Shown here piece by piece: positions 16,589 to 22,033 of a DNA stretch of 22,033 bases. Under the pieces are notes generated by a model that saw nothing but the letters and a program-made list of their open reading frames with translations, was not told the DNA's origin and made no database searches. The stretch comes from CAZMGB01 sp964565775. GTDB taxonomy: Bacteria > Chloroflexota > Dehalococcoidia > DSTF01 > JALHUB01. Location of the stretch: NCBI GenBank assembly GCA_964565775.1, contig CAZMGB010000028.1:1-22033 (forward strand), read 5' to 3'. Both the position numbers and the translations under genes were made by a program. The first letter of the stretch is position 1, and each line of letters begins with the position of its first letter.

Positions 16589-17263
16589 CTAGTAGTCGTC
16601 ATGCCCCTTCAGGTGCTGCCAGCGGTCCACCTTGGCCACGATCTCCGCCGGGTCATCCACTATCTCGAGCAAGTCCAGGTCACCCGGGTCGATATAGGCG
16701 TTCGCCGCCGTCTTGTTGGCCAGCCAGCCCACCAGCCCTTCCCAGTACTCCCGGCGCACCAGGAAGACAGGGAAGCGTCGGATTTTGTGGGTGTGGATCA
16801 GCGTGATTGTCTCGAACAGCTCGTCGAGGGTGCCGAATCCGCCCGGTAGTAGGACGAAGGCCGTCGCGTACTTTACGAGCATGACCTTGCGCACGAAGAA
16901 GTGCTGGAAGTCGAGGGCAATTGTGTGGTACTGGTTCGAAGGCTGCTCCTTCGGCAGGTCGATCGTCAGCCCCACCGACGTGCCACCTGCTTCGTATGCC
17001 CCCTTGTTCGCCGCCTCCATAGTCCCCGGCCCGCCGCCCGTAATCACCGCGTAGCCTGCAAGAGCCAGCCTGCGCCCCACGTCTTCGGCCAGCTTGAATA
17101 GCGGATCACCCGGCAAGGCGCGGGCGGAGCCGTAGACCGTGACGGCCGGCGGCAGTCCGGCGAGCCTGTCGAACCCCTCGATGAACTCGCCCATGATGCG
17201 GAACATGCGCCAGGCCTCTTCCTTGCGCAGCTCATTGATGATGTATTTGTCCCGCTGATCCAT
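16589..17263 (-). CDS. LOG-family (TIGR00730) Rossmann-fold nucleotide phosphoribohydrolase
   Basis: A 224-residue protein with the LOG signatures GGGPGTMEAANKGA (~77-90) and LPGGFGTLDELFE (~139-151). This family includes enzymes that remove ribose 5-phosphate from nucleoside monophosphates (AMP or cytokinin nucleotides). Many bacterial members have no known physiological substrate. The start is taken at MDQRDKYIINELRKEE (ATG at 17261-17263): similarity to the family begins there, and the open frame upstream is Arg/Ser-rich and unlike a protein. The ribosome binding site is only GGGGG. It ends 45 nt before the beta-CASP gene, so the two may share a transcript. A role in nucleotide salvage or clean-up is inference. 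Confidence 0.92.
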   Translation of the reverse strand: MDQRDKYIINELRKEEAWRMFRIMGEFIEGFDRLAGLPPAVTVYGSARALPGDPLFKLAEDVGRRLALAGYAVITGGGPGTMEAANKGAYEAGGTSVGLTIDLPKEQPSNQYHTIALDFQHFFVRKVMLVKYATAFVLLPGGFGTLDELFETITLIHTHKIRRFPVFLVRREYWEGLVGWLANKTAANAYIDPGDLDLLEIVDDPAEIVAKVDRWQHLKGHDDY

Positions 17264-17616
17264 AATGCGCCCCCAGCCAGAACGCGAAGCCGAAGTCTCA
17301 AATACAATAGCACGAGAGCAGGGGAAGGGGTAACGCGAAAGGTCAAGTTGTGAGTTCGATCCGTGTTGCTGAGGTCCGTGCCGATCACGTTCCCGAACCC
17401 GACCGGTGAGGCTCGTGCGGGCACAGTCTTCGGACAATCGGTCAGATTAGGAGCAGATTCTTGGCCCCCACAGGTGGCAATGGGGCCTCTAGCGGGGTAG
17501 ACGGGGCAACCTCAGAACAGTCCAGTCGAAATAGTGACTAGCGTCCAGATGGCGAGTCAGCGACCCACCTTCGGGTGACCCGGCGCGGCGGATTCTGCCG
17601 CTGCTCTGGCCCTCCG
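17264..17616. other. 353-bp gene-free stretch between the MerR and LOG genes
   Basis: No gene is supported. It holds a hairpin GGCCCC...GGGGCC at 17463-17487 and a small UUCG-type hairpin CACC-TTCG-GGTG at 17566-17577, about 40 nt past the MerR stop. Either could help end the MerR transcript, but neither has a U-run. GTTCGATCC near 17353 resembles a tRNA T-loop, but no tRNA can be built around it. Confidence 0.55.
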
Positions 17617-18054
17617 TCAGGATTCCGTTCCGGCGCCAGCCACTGCACAAGCCGGAAGCGGCTCGCCGGGAGCGACGTTGTTGCCCGGGAAGTATGGGCA
17701 GGTCTCGCAGAGCCCCGTCTCGTCGAGCGCCGTGATGCAGTAGGTGCCTTCCTCTTTCCAGCACTCCCTGGCACAGTTCGAGCGCACCGTCTTGCATGTG
17801 CACTTCGGGCAGCCGTCGAGGAACCAGCAGGGGTAGAGCGAGACTAAGTACCTCACTCCTGCCAGGTTGAGGCCCCTCTCGAGGAACTTAGAGATGAAGG
17901 TGAGGCGGCGCAGGTCATTGTCCGAGTAGAGACGCAGACCGTTCCGCCGCGGGGGATGGACTAGCCCGTGCCGCTCCCACTCCCGGAGCGTGGCCTGGCC
18001 CACGCCAATGAGGTCGGCAACGACACTGATCGTGTAGAGAGGCTTCTCGTTCAC
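17617..18054 (-). CDS. MerR-family regulator with SoxR-like cysteine cluster
   Basis: A ~145-residue DNA-binding regulator. The N-terminal winged helix reads YTISVVADLIGVGQATLREWERHGLV, followed by LRLYSDNDLRRL, the canonical MerR pattern. After the dimerisation helix (ISKFLERGLNLAGVRYLV) comes a C-terminal domain with ten cysteines. It includes CPKCTCKTVRSNC, a C-x2-C-x-C-x6-C array close to the C-x2-C-x-C-x5-C that binds the [2Fe-2S] cluster of SoxR, plus CWKEEGTYC and LCETC. The protein therefore probably senses redox state or metal. The start is a GTG at 18054 (GGGAGG 6 nt upstream); an in-frame TTG at 18057 is only 3 nt from it. It lies downstream of the membrane redox genes but has its own promoter-like site, so it may control them. 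Confidence 0.88.
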   Translation of the reverse strand: MNEKPLYTISVVADLIGVGQATLREWERHGLVHPPRRNGLRLYSDNDLRRLTFISKFLERGLNLAGVRYLVSLYPCWFLDGCPKCTCKTVRSNCARECWKEEGTYCITALDETGLCETCPYFPGNNVAPGEPLPACAVAGAGTES

Positions 18055-18099
18055 CAACGACCTCCCTCCGCGTAAGCTCCCACGCCCCGCTATTCCTTA

Positions 18100-18134
18100 A
18101 TTATATCTATATACCCTACATGTGATCTTGTCAA
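18100..18134 (-). promoter_or_regulatory. Promoter of the MerR-family gene
   Basis: On the minus strand TTGACA (18129-18134) is followed after 17 nt by TATAGA (18106-18111) and after 23 nt by TATAAT (18100-18105); TAGATA at 19 nt would match the long spacing typical of MerR-controlled promoters. The spacer contains ACATGT. It lies about 45-80 nt upstream of the MerR start, suggesting autoregulation. Confidence 0.65.
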
Positions 18135-18161
18135 GCATCGTGGAGGGCAGGGTCGGATAGC

Positions 18162-18228
18162 ACCTGCATGATATCATACACCCCACCTGCAACCGCGTGC
18201 GGGATGAGAATTAGGTCATTGACCTGCA
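18162..18228. repeat. Three ACCTGCA repeats and an ATGATATCAT palindrome
   Basis: ACCTGCA occurs at 18162-18168, 18185-18191 and 18222-18228. The last copy is part of ACCTGCAGGT, a perfect 10-bp palindrome at 18222-18231. The first is followed at once by ATGATATCAT (18168-18177). The cluster lies just upstream of the MerR promoter and could be a regulator binding region. Confidence 0.4.
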
Positions 18229-18408
18229 GGTAGCAATGTCGGCCCTGAGCGCGTCGGCTCGCCCCACCCGCTCTGCCGCTCCGTCGAGGCGGCGGCACGC
18301 CCGAACCGGGCTCCAGCCGACCGCCAGGATGCCCTTTGTGCGCCCCGTGACCTTCCTGACGCGCACGTCTTCTTCCGCCGAATGACAGAGAGATGCCCGT
18401 CGCCTGGA

Positions 18409-18423
18409 GGCCGAGCTTCGGCC
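18409..18423 (-). terminator. Hairpin just after the cytochrome fusion gene
   Basis: GGCCGA-GCT-TCGGCC is a perfect 6-bp stem with a 3-nt loop, starting 4 nt past the TGA stop at 18428-18430. No U-run follows, so it may act only as a weak or Rho-assisted terminator or as an mRNA 3' end stabiliser. Confidence 0.4.
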
Positions 18424-18427
18424 GGGT

Positions 18428-20341
18428 TCAGTTCTCGTGGTGGCATGTCGCGCAGGAAGGCAACAGAGGCTCGTTCAGCTTCTCAGCCTCAGCCTGATGG
18501 CATCCGATACAGAGGTCGTGCATGGCATCCTCGTAGGATGGCGCGATGTAGTCGAAGGGCTGTCCGTTTTCGCCCGGGCCCATGTTCTCGTGACACTGCA
18601 CGCACGCGACCGCCGTATCCGCCGAGTGTCCTCCGCTGTGGCAGTTGTCACAGGAGTCATTGCCGCCCCCTCCCACGACTGACACGTGGAAGTCGTGGTT
18701 GAACGAGGATGTCGGGCTGTACATGTCCGAATGGCATGTCGCGCACGAGGGCGGCCCGAACGAGGTTTCCGATTGACCCGCGCCATTGATCTCGGCAAAG
18801 AGCGTGAGCAGATCTTGTGTGGAGGCCGATTCGCCGTCCGTCTTCGCTTGGCTCGTGCCAGCAACTTCCCAGTTGCTCAGGTGATGACAGCTCACACACA
18901 TGTCCTGTTCGGTCGCGTACACCGTTGGGATCTGCTTACTCAGAAGTTCAATGTGTGCTTGGTGGTCGAAGTCGACGTAAGCTCTGTCGCCGTGGCCATA
19001 GATGCGCAGTACGTCCAGCCCCTGCACCGGCCTCACCGGCGCAGGTTCCGTCTGGTCAGCGGTCCAGGCCCGCTGTGGCATGAAGGTGATCGCCAGAGCA
19101 ATCACTACTATGAGCATCGCCGACCTGCGTACGACGGTATCCCGGAAGGCCTCGCCAAGCCGCACCCTTGTCAACGGGTCGAAGCGGGGCTTAGCGTACG
19201 GCGAGGGCTTCTCTTCCTCGCCCATCGTCTCCGCGCCGAAGATGTTGAGGTTCTCGGCAAAGGCCAGGAATACCAGCGTCGCGCCAGAGACTATGCCGAT
19301 GCTGATGGCGAACTCCACCCAGTTGGGGAAGTAGGTCGCGCCGGCTGGCCTGTCAACGGCGATCACGCTGGCGGAAAGCCGGTTGAGGATCATCCCGGAG
19401 ACCGCGAGGACAGACGCCGTACCCAGCCCGCGCAGGCTATTGCGGGAGGCCGGTATCGAGAGCAGGATCGCTGGAATCACTGTGCTGATGGACACCTCCG
19501 CCAGAAACAGCACACTCTGCCAGGACCCATCGATGGCGCCCGGGAGAACGCCGCGCCACACGAGGTCGCCGATCCGAAGGACCAGGAAGACCCAGAGAAT
19601 CACGGCGGCGGCTTTCCCAAGGCCGGAGAACAGCTCGAGCTCGAGCCGGCGGCGAAAGACGAAGGCGGAGAAGAAGCCCTCAAGGGTGACCATCATCAGC
19701 CCCAGAGCTGCCGCCGAGACGAAGAACAATACCGGCAGAATGGGGCTGTACCACAGCTCATTGACCCGGAACGGTACGATCAGCAGCAGCGACCCCAGTG
19801 ACGACTGATGAAGCGTGGAAAGGACAATACCGGCGATCACCAGCGGCAGGGTGAGCCGTTTCAACCAGCGAGCCATCATCTGGAACGCCCGGCTCTTGAA
19901 TATCGGATGTTCGAGGACCGCCGGCAGAAACTCAAGCCCCAACACACCGGTGTAGAGCATCACACACCAGGCTACTTCGAAGAGGACCGAGTGGTGCTGC
20001 CAGTGTACGGTCGGCTTCCAGATGTTCCAGGGAAGGCCCAGGTCTACGAGCAGGCCTACGATCACCGCGGCGTAGCCCAGGAAGGCCGTGAGAATCGCCG
20101 GACGCAGCAGGGGACGGTACTTCTCCAGGTGGAATATGTAGACCGTAGCGGCCAGAGTGAAACCGCCAGCCGCGAGAGCCACGCCGGCGATGACGTCGAA
20201 GCCGATCCAGAGACCCCAGGGGGTGCCATCATTCAGATTCGTCGTCGCGCCCAGTCCCCGCGTAAAGCGGATGATGGCCGCCACAAAGCCCGCCGTGACG
20301 AGCATCCAGAGCACGTCCTTGACGATGTCGCGCCGGCTCAT
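18428..20341 (-). CDS. NrfD/HybB-type membrane subunit fused to a six-heme cytochrome c
   Basis: A 637-residue fusion. Residues 1-~370 are a polytopic NrfD/HybB-like quinone-interacting subunit with about ten membrane helices, including DGTPWGLWIGFDVIAGVAL (~38-56) and the HybB-like WNIWKPTVHWQHHSVLFEVAWC region (~105-126). A charged linker (~371-405) leads to a hydrophobic segment SAMLIVVIALAITF ending QRAWTADQ, which looks like a signal peptide with an AxA-like cleavage region. The rest holds six CXXCH heme sites at 482-486, 533-537, 564-568, 580-584, 611-615 and 630-634. The heme part should be outside the cytoplasmic membrane. The ATG overlaps the stop of the ferredoxin subunit by 4 nt. 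In Hmc and Dsr complexes the corresponding membrane and cytochrome subunits are separate proteins (HmcC/HmcA, DsrP/DsrJ). The frame is continuous. Confidence 0.9.
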   Translation of the reverse strand: MSRRDIVKDVLWMLVTAGFVAAIIRFTRGLGATTNLNDGTPWGLWIGFDVIAGVALAAGGFTLAATVYIFHLEKYRPLLRPAILTAFLGYAAVIVGLLVDLGLPWNIWKPTVHWQHHSVLFEVAWCVMLYTGVLGLEFLPAVLEHPIFKSRAFQMMARWLKRLTLPLVIAGIVLSTLHQSSLGSLLLIVPFRVNELWYSPILPVLFFVSAAALGLMMVTLEGFFSAFVFRRRLELELFSGLGKAAAVILWVFLVLRIGDLVWRGVLPGAIDGSWQSVLFLAEVSISTVIPAILLSIPASRNSLRGLGTASVLAVSGMILNRLSASVIAVDRPAGATYFPNWVEFAISIGIVSGATLVFLAFAENLNIFGAETMGEEEKPSPYAKPRFDPLTRVRLGEAFRDTVVRRSAMLIVVIALAITFMPQRAWTADQTEPAPVRPVQGLDVLRIYGHGDRAYVDFDHQAHIELLSKQIPTVYATEQDMCVSCHHLSNWEVAGTSQAKTDGESASTQDLLTLFAEINGAGQSETSFGPPSCATCHSDMYSPTSSFNHDFHVSVVGGGGNDSCDNCHSGGHSADTAVACVQCHENMGPGENGQPFDYIAPSYEDAMHDLCIGCHQAEAEKLNEPLLPSCATCHHEN

Positions 20342-21138
20342 TCGTGCTCCTCCCCTGCCTGACGATGGTTCGCCTCCTCCTCCGCCCTAAGACGAGCCAT
20401 GCGCATGCGACGCTCGATCACCCAATAGACCCCGCCGCAGAGCGCCGCCATGCCCACGGCCACAGTGGGAATCTGTCGCATGACCACCATAGTCCGTTCG
20501 GGAACAGGCTCTTCGGGAAGCGGGTTCTGGTAGTTGAGAAAGTCCAGGCTGATGTCGGAGATGTACAGCACCGAGGTGCCGCCGATCTCATCCTCGCCGT
20601 AGATGTGCTGGACGTACTTCGTCGGCTCGGCGTTCAGACGGCGTCCGGCTTCCGCCAGAAGATCGTCCCTGTCGCCGAAGATCGTGGCCCCTGTAGGGCA
20701 GGCCTCGACACAGCCCGGCAACTTCCCTTCCTTCAGACGCGGGTAGCATAGCGTGCACTTATTGACGTAGGGGACTGGCGCGGCCCAGTCGTAGCGTGGG
20801 ATACCGAACGGGCAGGCTATCATGCAGTAGCGGCAGCCCATGCAGATCCCCTTGTCGTAGATGACGGGCCCTTCGGGGGTCTTCTGCATCGCCCCCACTG
20901 GGCAGGCCGAAACGCACGCCGGGTCGAGGCAGTGACGGCACTGTTTGCGAACGAAGTGGTCTCCGGGCCTGGCGACCACCGCCGTCCAACGCTTCGCGGA
21001 GAGGCCGTCGCCGATCTCCTGTATGCGTGGCACCACTCCCGGCTTGTACTCGCCCAGGTTGTTGACCGTTACGCACGCCTCCACACACTTCTCACAGCCA
21101 ATGCACTTGGTAACGTCTGTGAGAATAGCCGGTCTCAT
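20338..21138 (-). CDS. Four-cluster [4Fe-4S] ferredoxin subunit (HmcB/DsrO/HybA-like)
   Basis: This 266-residue electron-transfer subunit has sixteen cysteines in four groups: C12/C15/C18/C22, C67/C70/C75/C79, C99/C102/C105/C109 and C128/C131/C143/C147. That is the pattern of the DmsB/PsrB/HybA family, binding up to four [4Fe-4S] clusters. A C-terminal membrane helix lies at about residues 227-242 (IPTVAVGMAALCGGVYWV), as in HybA. Unlike HybA and DsrO it has no twin-arginine signal: the first cluster motif begins at residue 12. The soluble part is therefore likely cytoplasmic. It overlaps both neighbours by 4 nt (ATGA), showing translational coupling with the NarI-like and NrfD-cytochrome genes. 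It would pass electrons between these subunits. Confidence 0.93.
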   Translation of the reverse strand: MRPAILTDVTKCIGCEKCVEACVTVNNLGEYKPGVVPRIQEIGDGLSAKRWTAVVARPGDHFVRKQCRHCLDPACVSACPVGAMQKTPEGPVIYDKGICMGCRYCMIACPFGIPRYDWAAPVPYVNKCTLCYPRLKEGKLPGCVEACPTGATIFGDRDDLLAEAGRRLNAEPTKYVQHIYGEDEIGGTSVLYISDISLDFLNYQNPLPEEPVPERTMVVMRQIPTVAVGMAALCGGVYWVIERRMRMARLRAEEEANHRQAGEEHE

Positions 21139-21836
21139 ATCCTTCTCCCCTCGGGGCCGTACAGTGTCCTCACCACGTCATACCCTCCCTGCTGCGTGAA
21201 GTGCCACCCTATCTCCGAGCTCAATCGGACAAGGGGGTAGAGCGCGCAGTGGGCAAGCTTGGTGAATGGAGTCAGCACCAGAATTGTGAGCCCGGCCGAT
21301 ACATGAATCACCATCGTCGCGTTGTAGGGAATCACGTTCCAACTCTGCCCTGCCAGGTAACCCATGCCCACGGTGACGATGAGCAGGATCAGGATCGCGT
21401 AGTCCCAGAAGCCGCTCACTGCCCTCGATTCGCGGACATAGATCCGGTAGCACAACAAGATGACCAGGCCCGCGAAAGCGAGCAATGCGAGCCAGTCGGC
21501 GTAGGGACGCGGAATGCAGGGCCAGCGCGGCGCCAGGGAGCCGAAGAGGTCGACGTGCTCCCGCAGGAAGATGGCGCTTGCGATCACACCCAGATGGAAG
21601 AAGAACGACGCGTAGCTGAACGTCGGCAGGCTTCGGTGCAAGCGGGTCACCGGGAACAGCCAGACGGCGATGTTGCGAAGCACCCGGCCATAAGGAATGC
21701 TGCGATCACTGGCCCGTCTTGTGGCTTCGGCGAGGACCCACACGGACAGGACAACCTGTCGTATGAGGCCAAGAACAAAGAAGGCCACCACAAACGTCGC
21801 CAGCGGCCCCTTGAGAAAATCGAGCAAGTTCTCCAT
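21135..21836 (-). CDS. NarI-like cytochrome b membrane subunit (DsrM/HmcE-like)
   Basis: A 233-residue membrane protein of the nitrate reductase gamma-subunit superfamily. About five helices can be seen, near residues 10-35, 73-92, 113-130, 142-161 and 174-192. Candidate heme b ligands are H81 (FFFHLGVI), H178 (MVIHVSAG) and H196 (KLAHCAL). Such subunits exchange electrons with the quinone pool and pass them to a CCG-type Fe-S partner on the cytoplasmic side. The partner gene lies 11 nt upstream. The start ATG is preceded by AGGAC, and the stop overlaps the next gene by 4 nt. The length matches short NarI-like subunits such as HmcE rather than the longer DsrM. Confidence 0.9.
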   Translation of the reverse strand: MENLLDFLKGPLATFVVAFFVLGLIRQVVLSVWVLAEATRRASDRSIPYGRVLRNIAVWLFPVTRLHRSLPTFSYASFFFHLGVIASAIFLREHVDLFGSLAPRWPCIPRPYADWLALLAFAGLVILLCYRIYVRESRAVSGFWDYAILILLIVTVGMGYLAGQSWNVIPYNATMVIHVSAGLTILVLTPFTKLAHCALYPLVRLSSEIGWHFTQQGGYDVVRTLYGPEGRRI

Positions 21837-21847
21837 TTCGCGTCCTG

Positions 21848-22033
21848 TTAGCTCTTGGCGGAACCGACCATCGGCGTTTCGGATTCGTCCCCTGCGCTCT
21901 GCTGGCCGTCAGACGACTTCGGCATGCGGATGGCACGAAGTATGAGGTCATGGAGGCCAACCACCTGAACCGGTAGTTCGTGGTACTTCATCAACTCCCG
22001 GAGCTGTTTCTTGCAGTTGGCACAGGGAGCCAC
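21848..22033 (-). CDS. CCG-domain Fe-S protein, C-terminal end (DsrK/HmcF/HdrD-like; 5' part outside window)
   Basis: Only the last 61 residues are present; the gene continues past the right edge, so the GTG at the edge is just an internal codon. The sequence VAPCANCKKQLRELMKYHEL followed by VQVVGLHDLILRAI matches the end of the second cysteine-rich CCG domain in DsrK/HmcF/HdrD-type proteins, where such domains bind an unusual [4Fe-4S] cluster. A polar Ser-rich tail (~25 residues) follows. The position, 11 nt before a NarI-like gene, repeats the DsrK-DsrM and HmcF-HmcE pairing. It should lie on the cytoplasmic side and form the catalytic or electron-input part of the complex. Confidence 0.82.
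   Translation of the reverse strand: MAPCANCKKQLRELMKYHELPVQVVGLHDLILRAIRMPKSSDGQQSAGDESETPMVGSAKS

Larger units (their letters stand above)
18058..18427. other. 370-bp intergenic region upstream of the MerR gene
   Basis: It holds the likely MerR promoter (18100-18134), an AT-rich patch within very GC-rich surroundings, a palindrome ATGATATCAT at 18168-18177, three ACCTGCA copies, and a hairpin just past the cytochrome fusion gene. The part from about 18235 to 18400 shows nothing recognisable. Confidence 0.6.

Noticed and set aside
17345..17365. GTTCGATCC, again like a tRNA T-loop
   Set aside because: No stems or anticodon loop around it; treated as chance.
17264..17437. 58-residue N-terminal extension of the LOG-family protein
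   Set aside because: The extension is unlike the family and shows no ribosome binding site; family similarity starts at MDQRDKYIIN, so the internal ATG is used.

Overview
The window is about 22 kb of high-GC bacterial DNA, densely packed with genes on both strands. Both edges cut through genes: uvrA on the left and a CCG-type Fe-S protein on the right. Gene content (compact alpha2-type glycyl-tRNA synthetase, a very small basic bS22/COX24-like protein, CPSF-like and RNase J-like nucleases, DUF2283/DUF4258, RAYT genes with many GTAG-footed palindromes) suggests an uncultured member of the Chloroflexota, perhaps near Dehalococcoidia. That placement is inference from gene families, not a phylogenetic result.

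Layout. 1-2.74 kb (+): the C-terminal half of UvrA, then an accessory patch with two different REP-associated tyrosine transposases (RAYTs) and a DUF4177-like small protein between them. The first RAYT is framed by a matching inverted pair of REP hairpins. The second carries a REP-like pair inside its own reading frame. 2.74-4.23 kb (+): a promoter-like site, a 32-residue ribosomal-type basic protein, a proteasome-like Ntn-hydrolase candidate, and an unrecognised protein, all tightly spaced. 4.23-4.65 kb: a gene-free stretch full of palindromes. 4.65-6.91 kb (+): hpt and ade, overlapping by 4 nt, a purine-salvage pair (adenine to hypoxanthine to IMP). 7.13-7.41 kb (+): a 7Fe-type ferredoxin. 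7.5-12.07 kb (-): a likely single operon reading glycyl-tRNA synthetase, DUF4258, DUF2283, an RNase J-like beta-CASP protein and RmuC. 12.49-13.89 kb (+): a GT4 glycosyltransferase. 13.95-17.26 kb (-): an enolase-superfamily enzyme, a second beta-CASP nuclease (TTHA0252/CPSF73 type) and a LOG-family nucleotide hydrolase.

The right end (17.6-22.03 kb, -) is the most unusual part. It is an Hmc/Dsr-like membrane redox module read in the order CCG Fe-S protein (DsrK/HmcF-like, partial), NarI-like cytochrome b (DsrM/HmcE-like), a four-cluster ferredoxin subunit (DsrO/HmcB-like), and an NrfD/HybB-type membrane subunit. The NrfD/HybB-type subunit is fused, through what looks like a retained signal peptide, to a six-CXXCH cytochrome c. 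The genes overlap by 4 nt or lie 11 nt apart. Downstream, under its own TTGACA promoter-like site, is a MerR-family regulator with a SoxR-like cysteine cluster. It is a candidate redox sensor for the module.

No tRNA, rRNA, CRISPR array or integrase was found.
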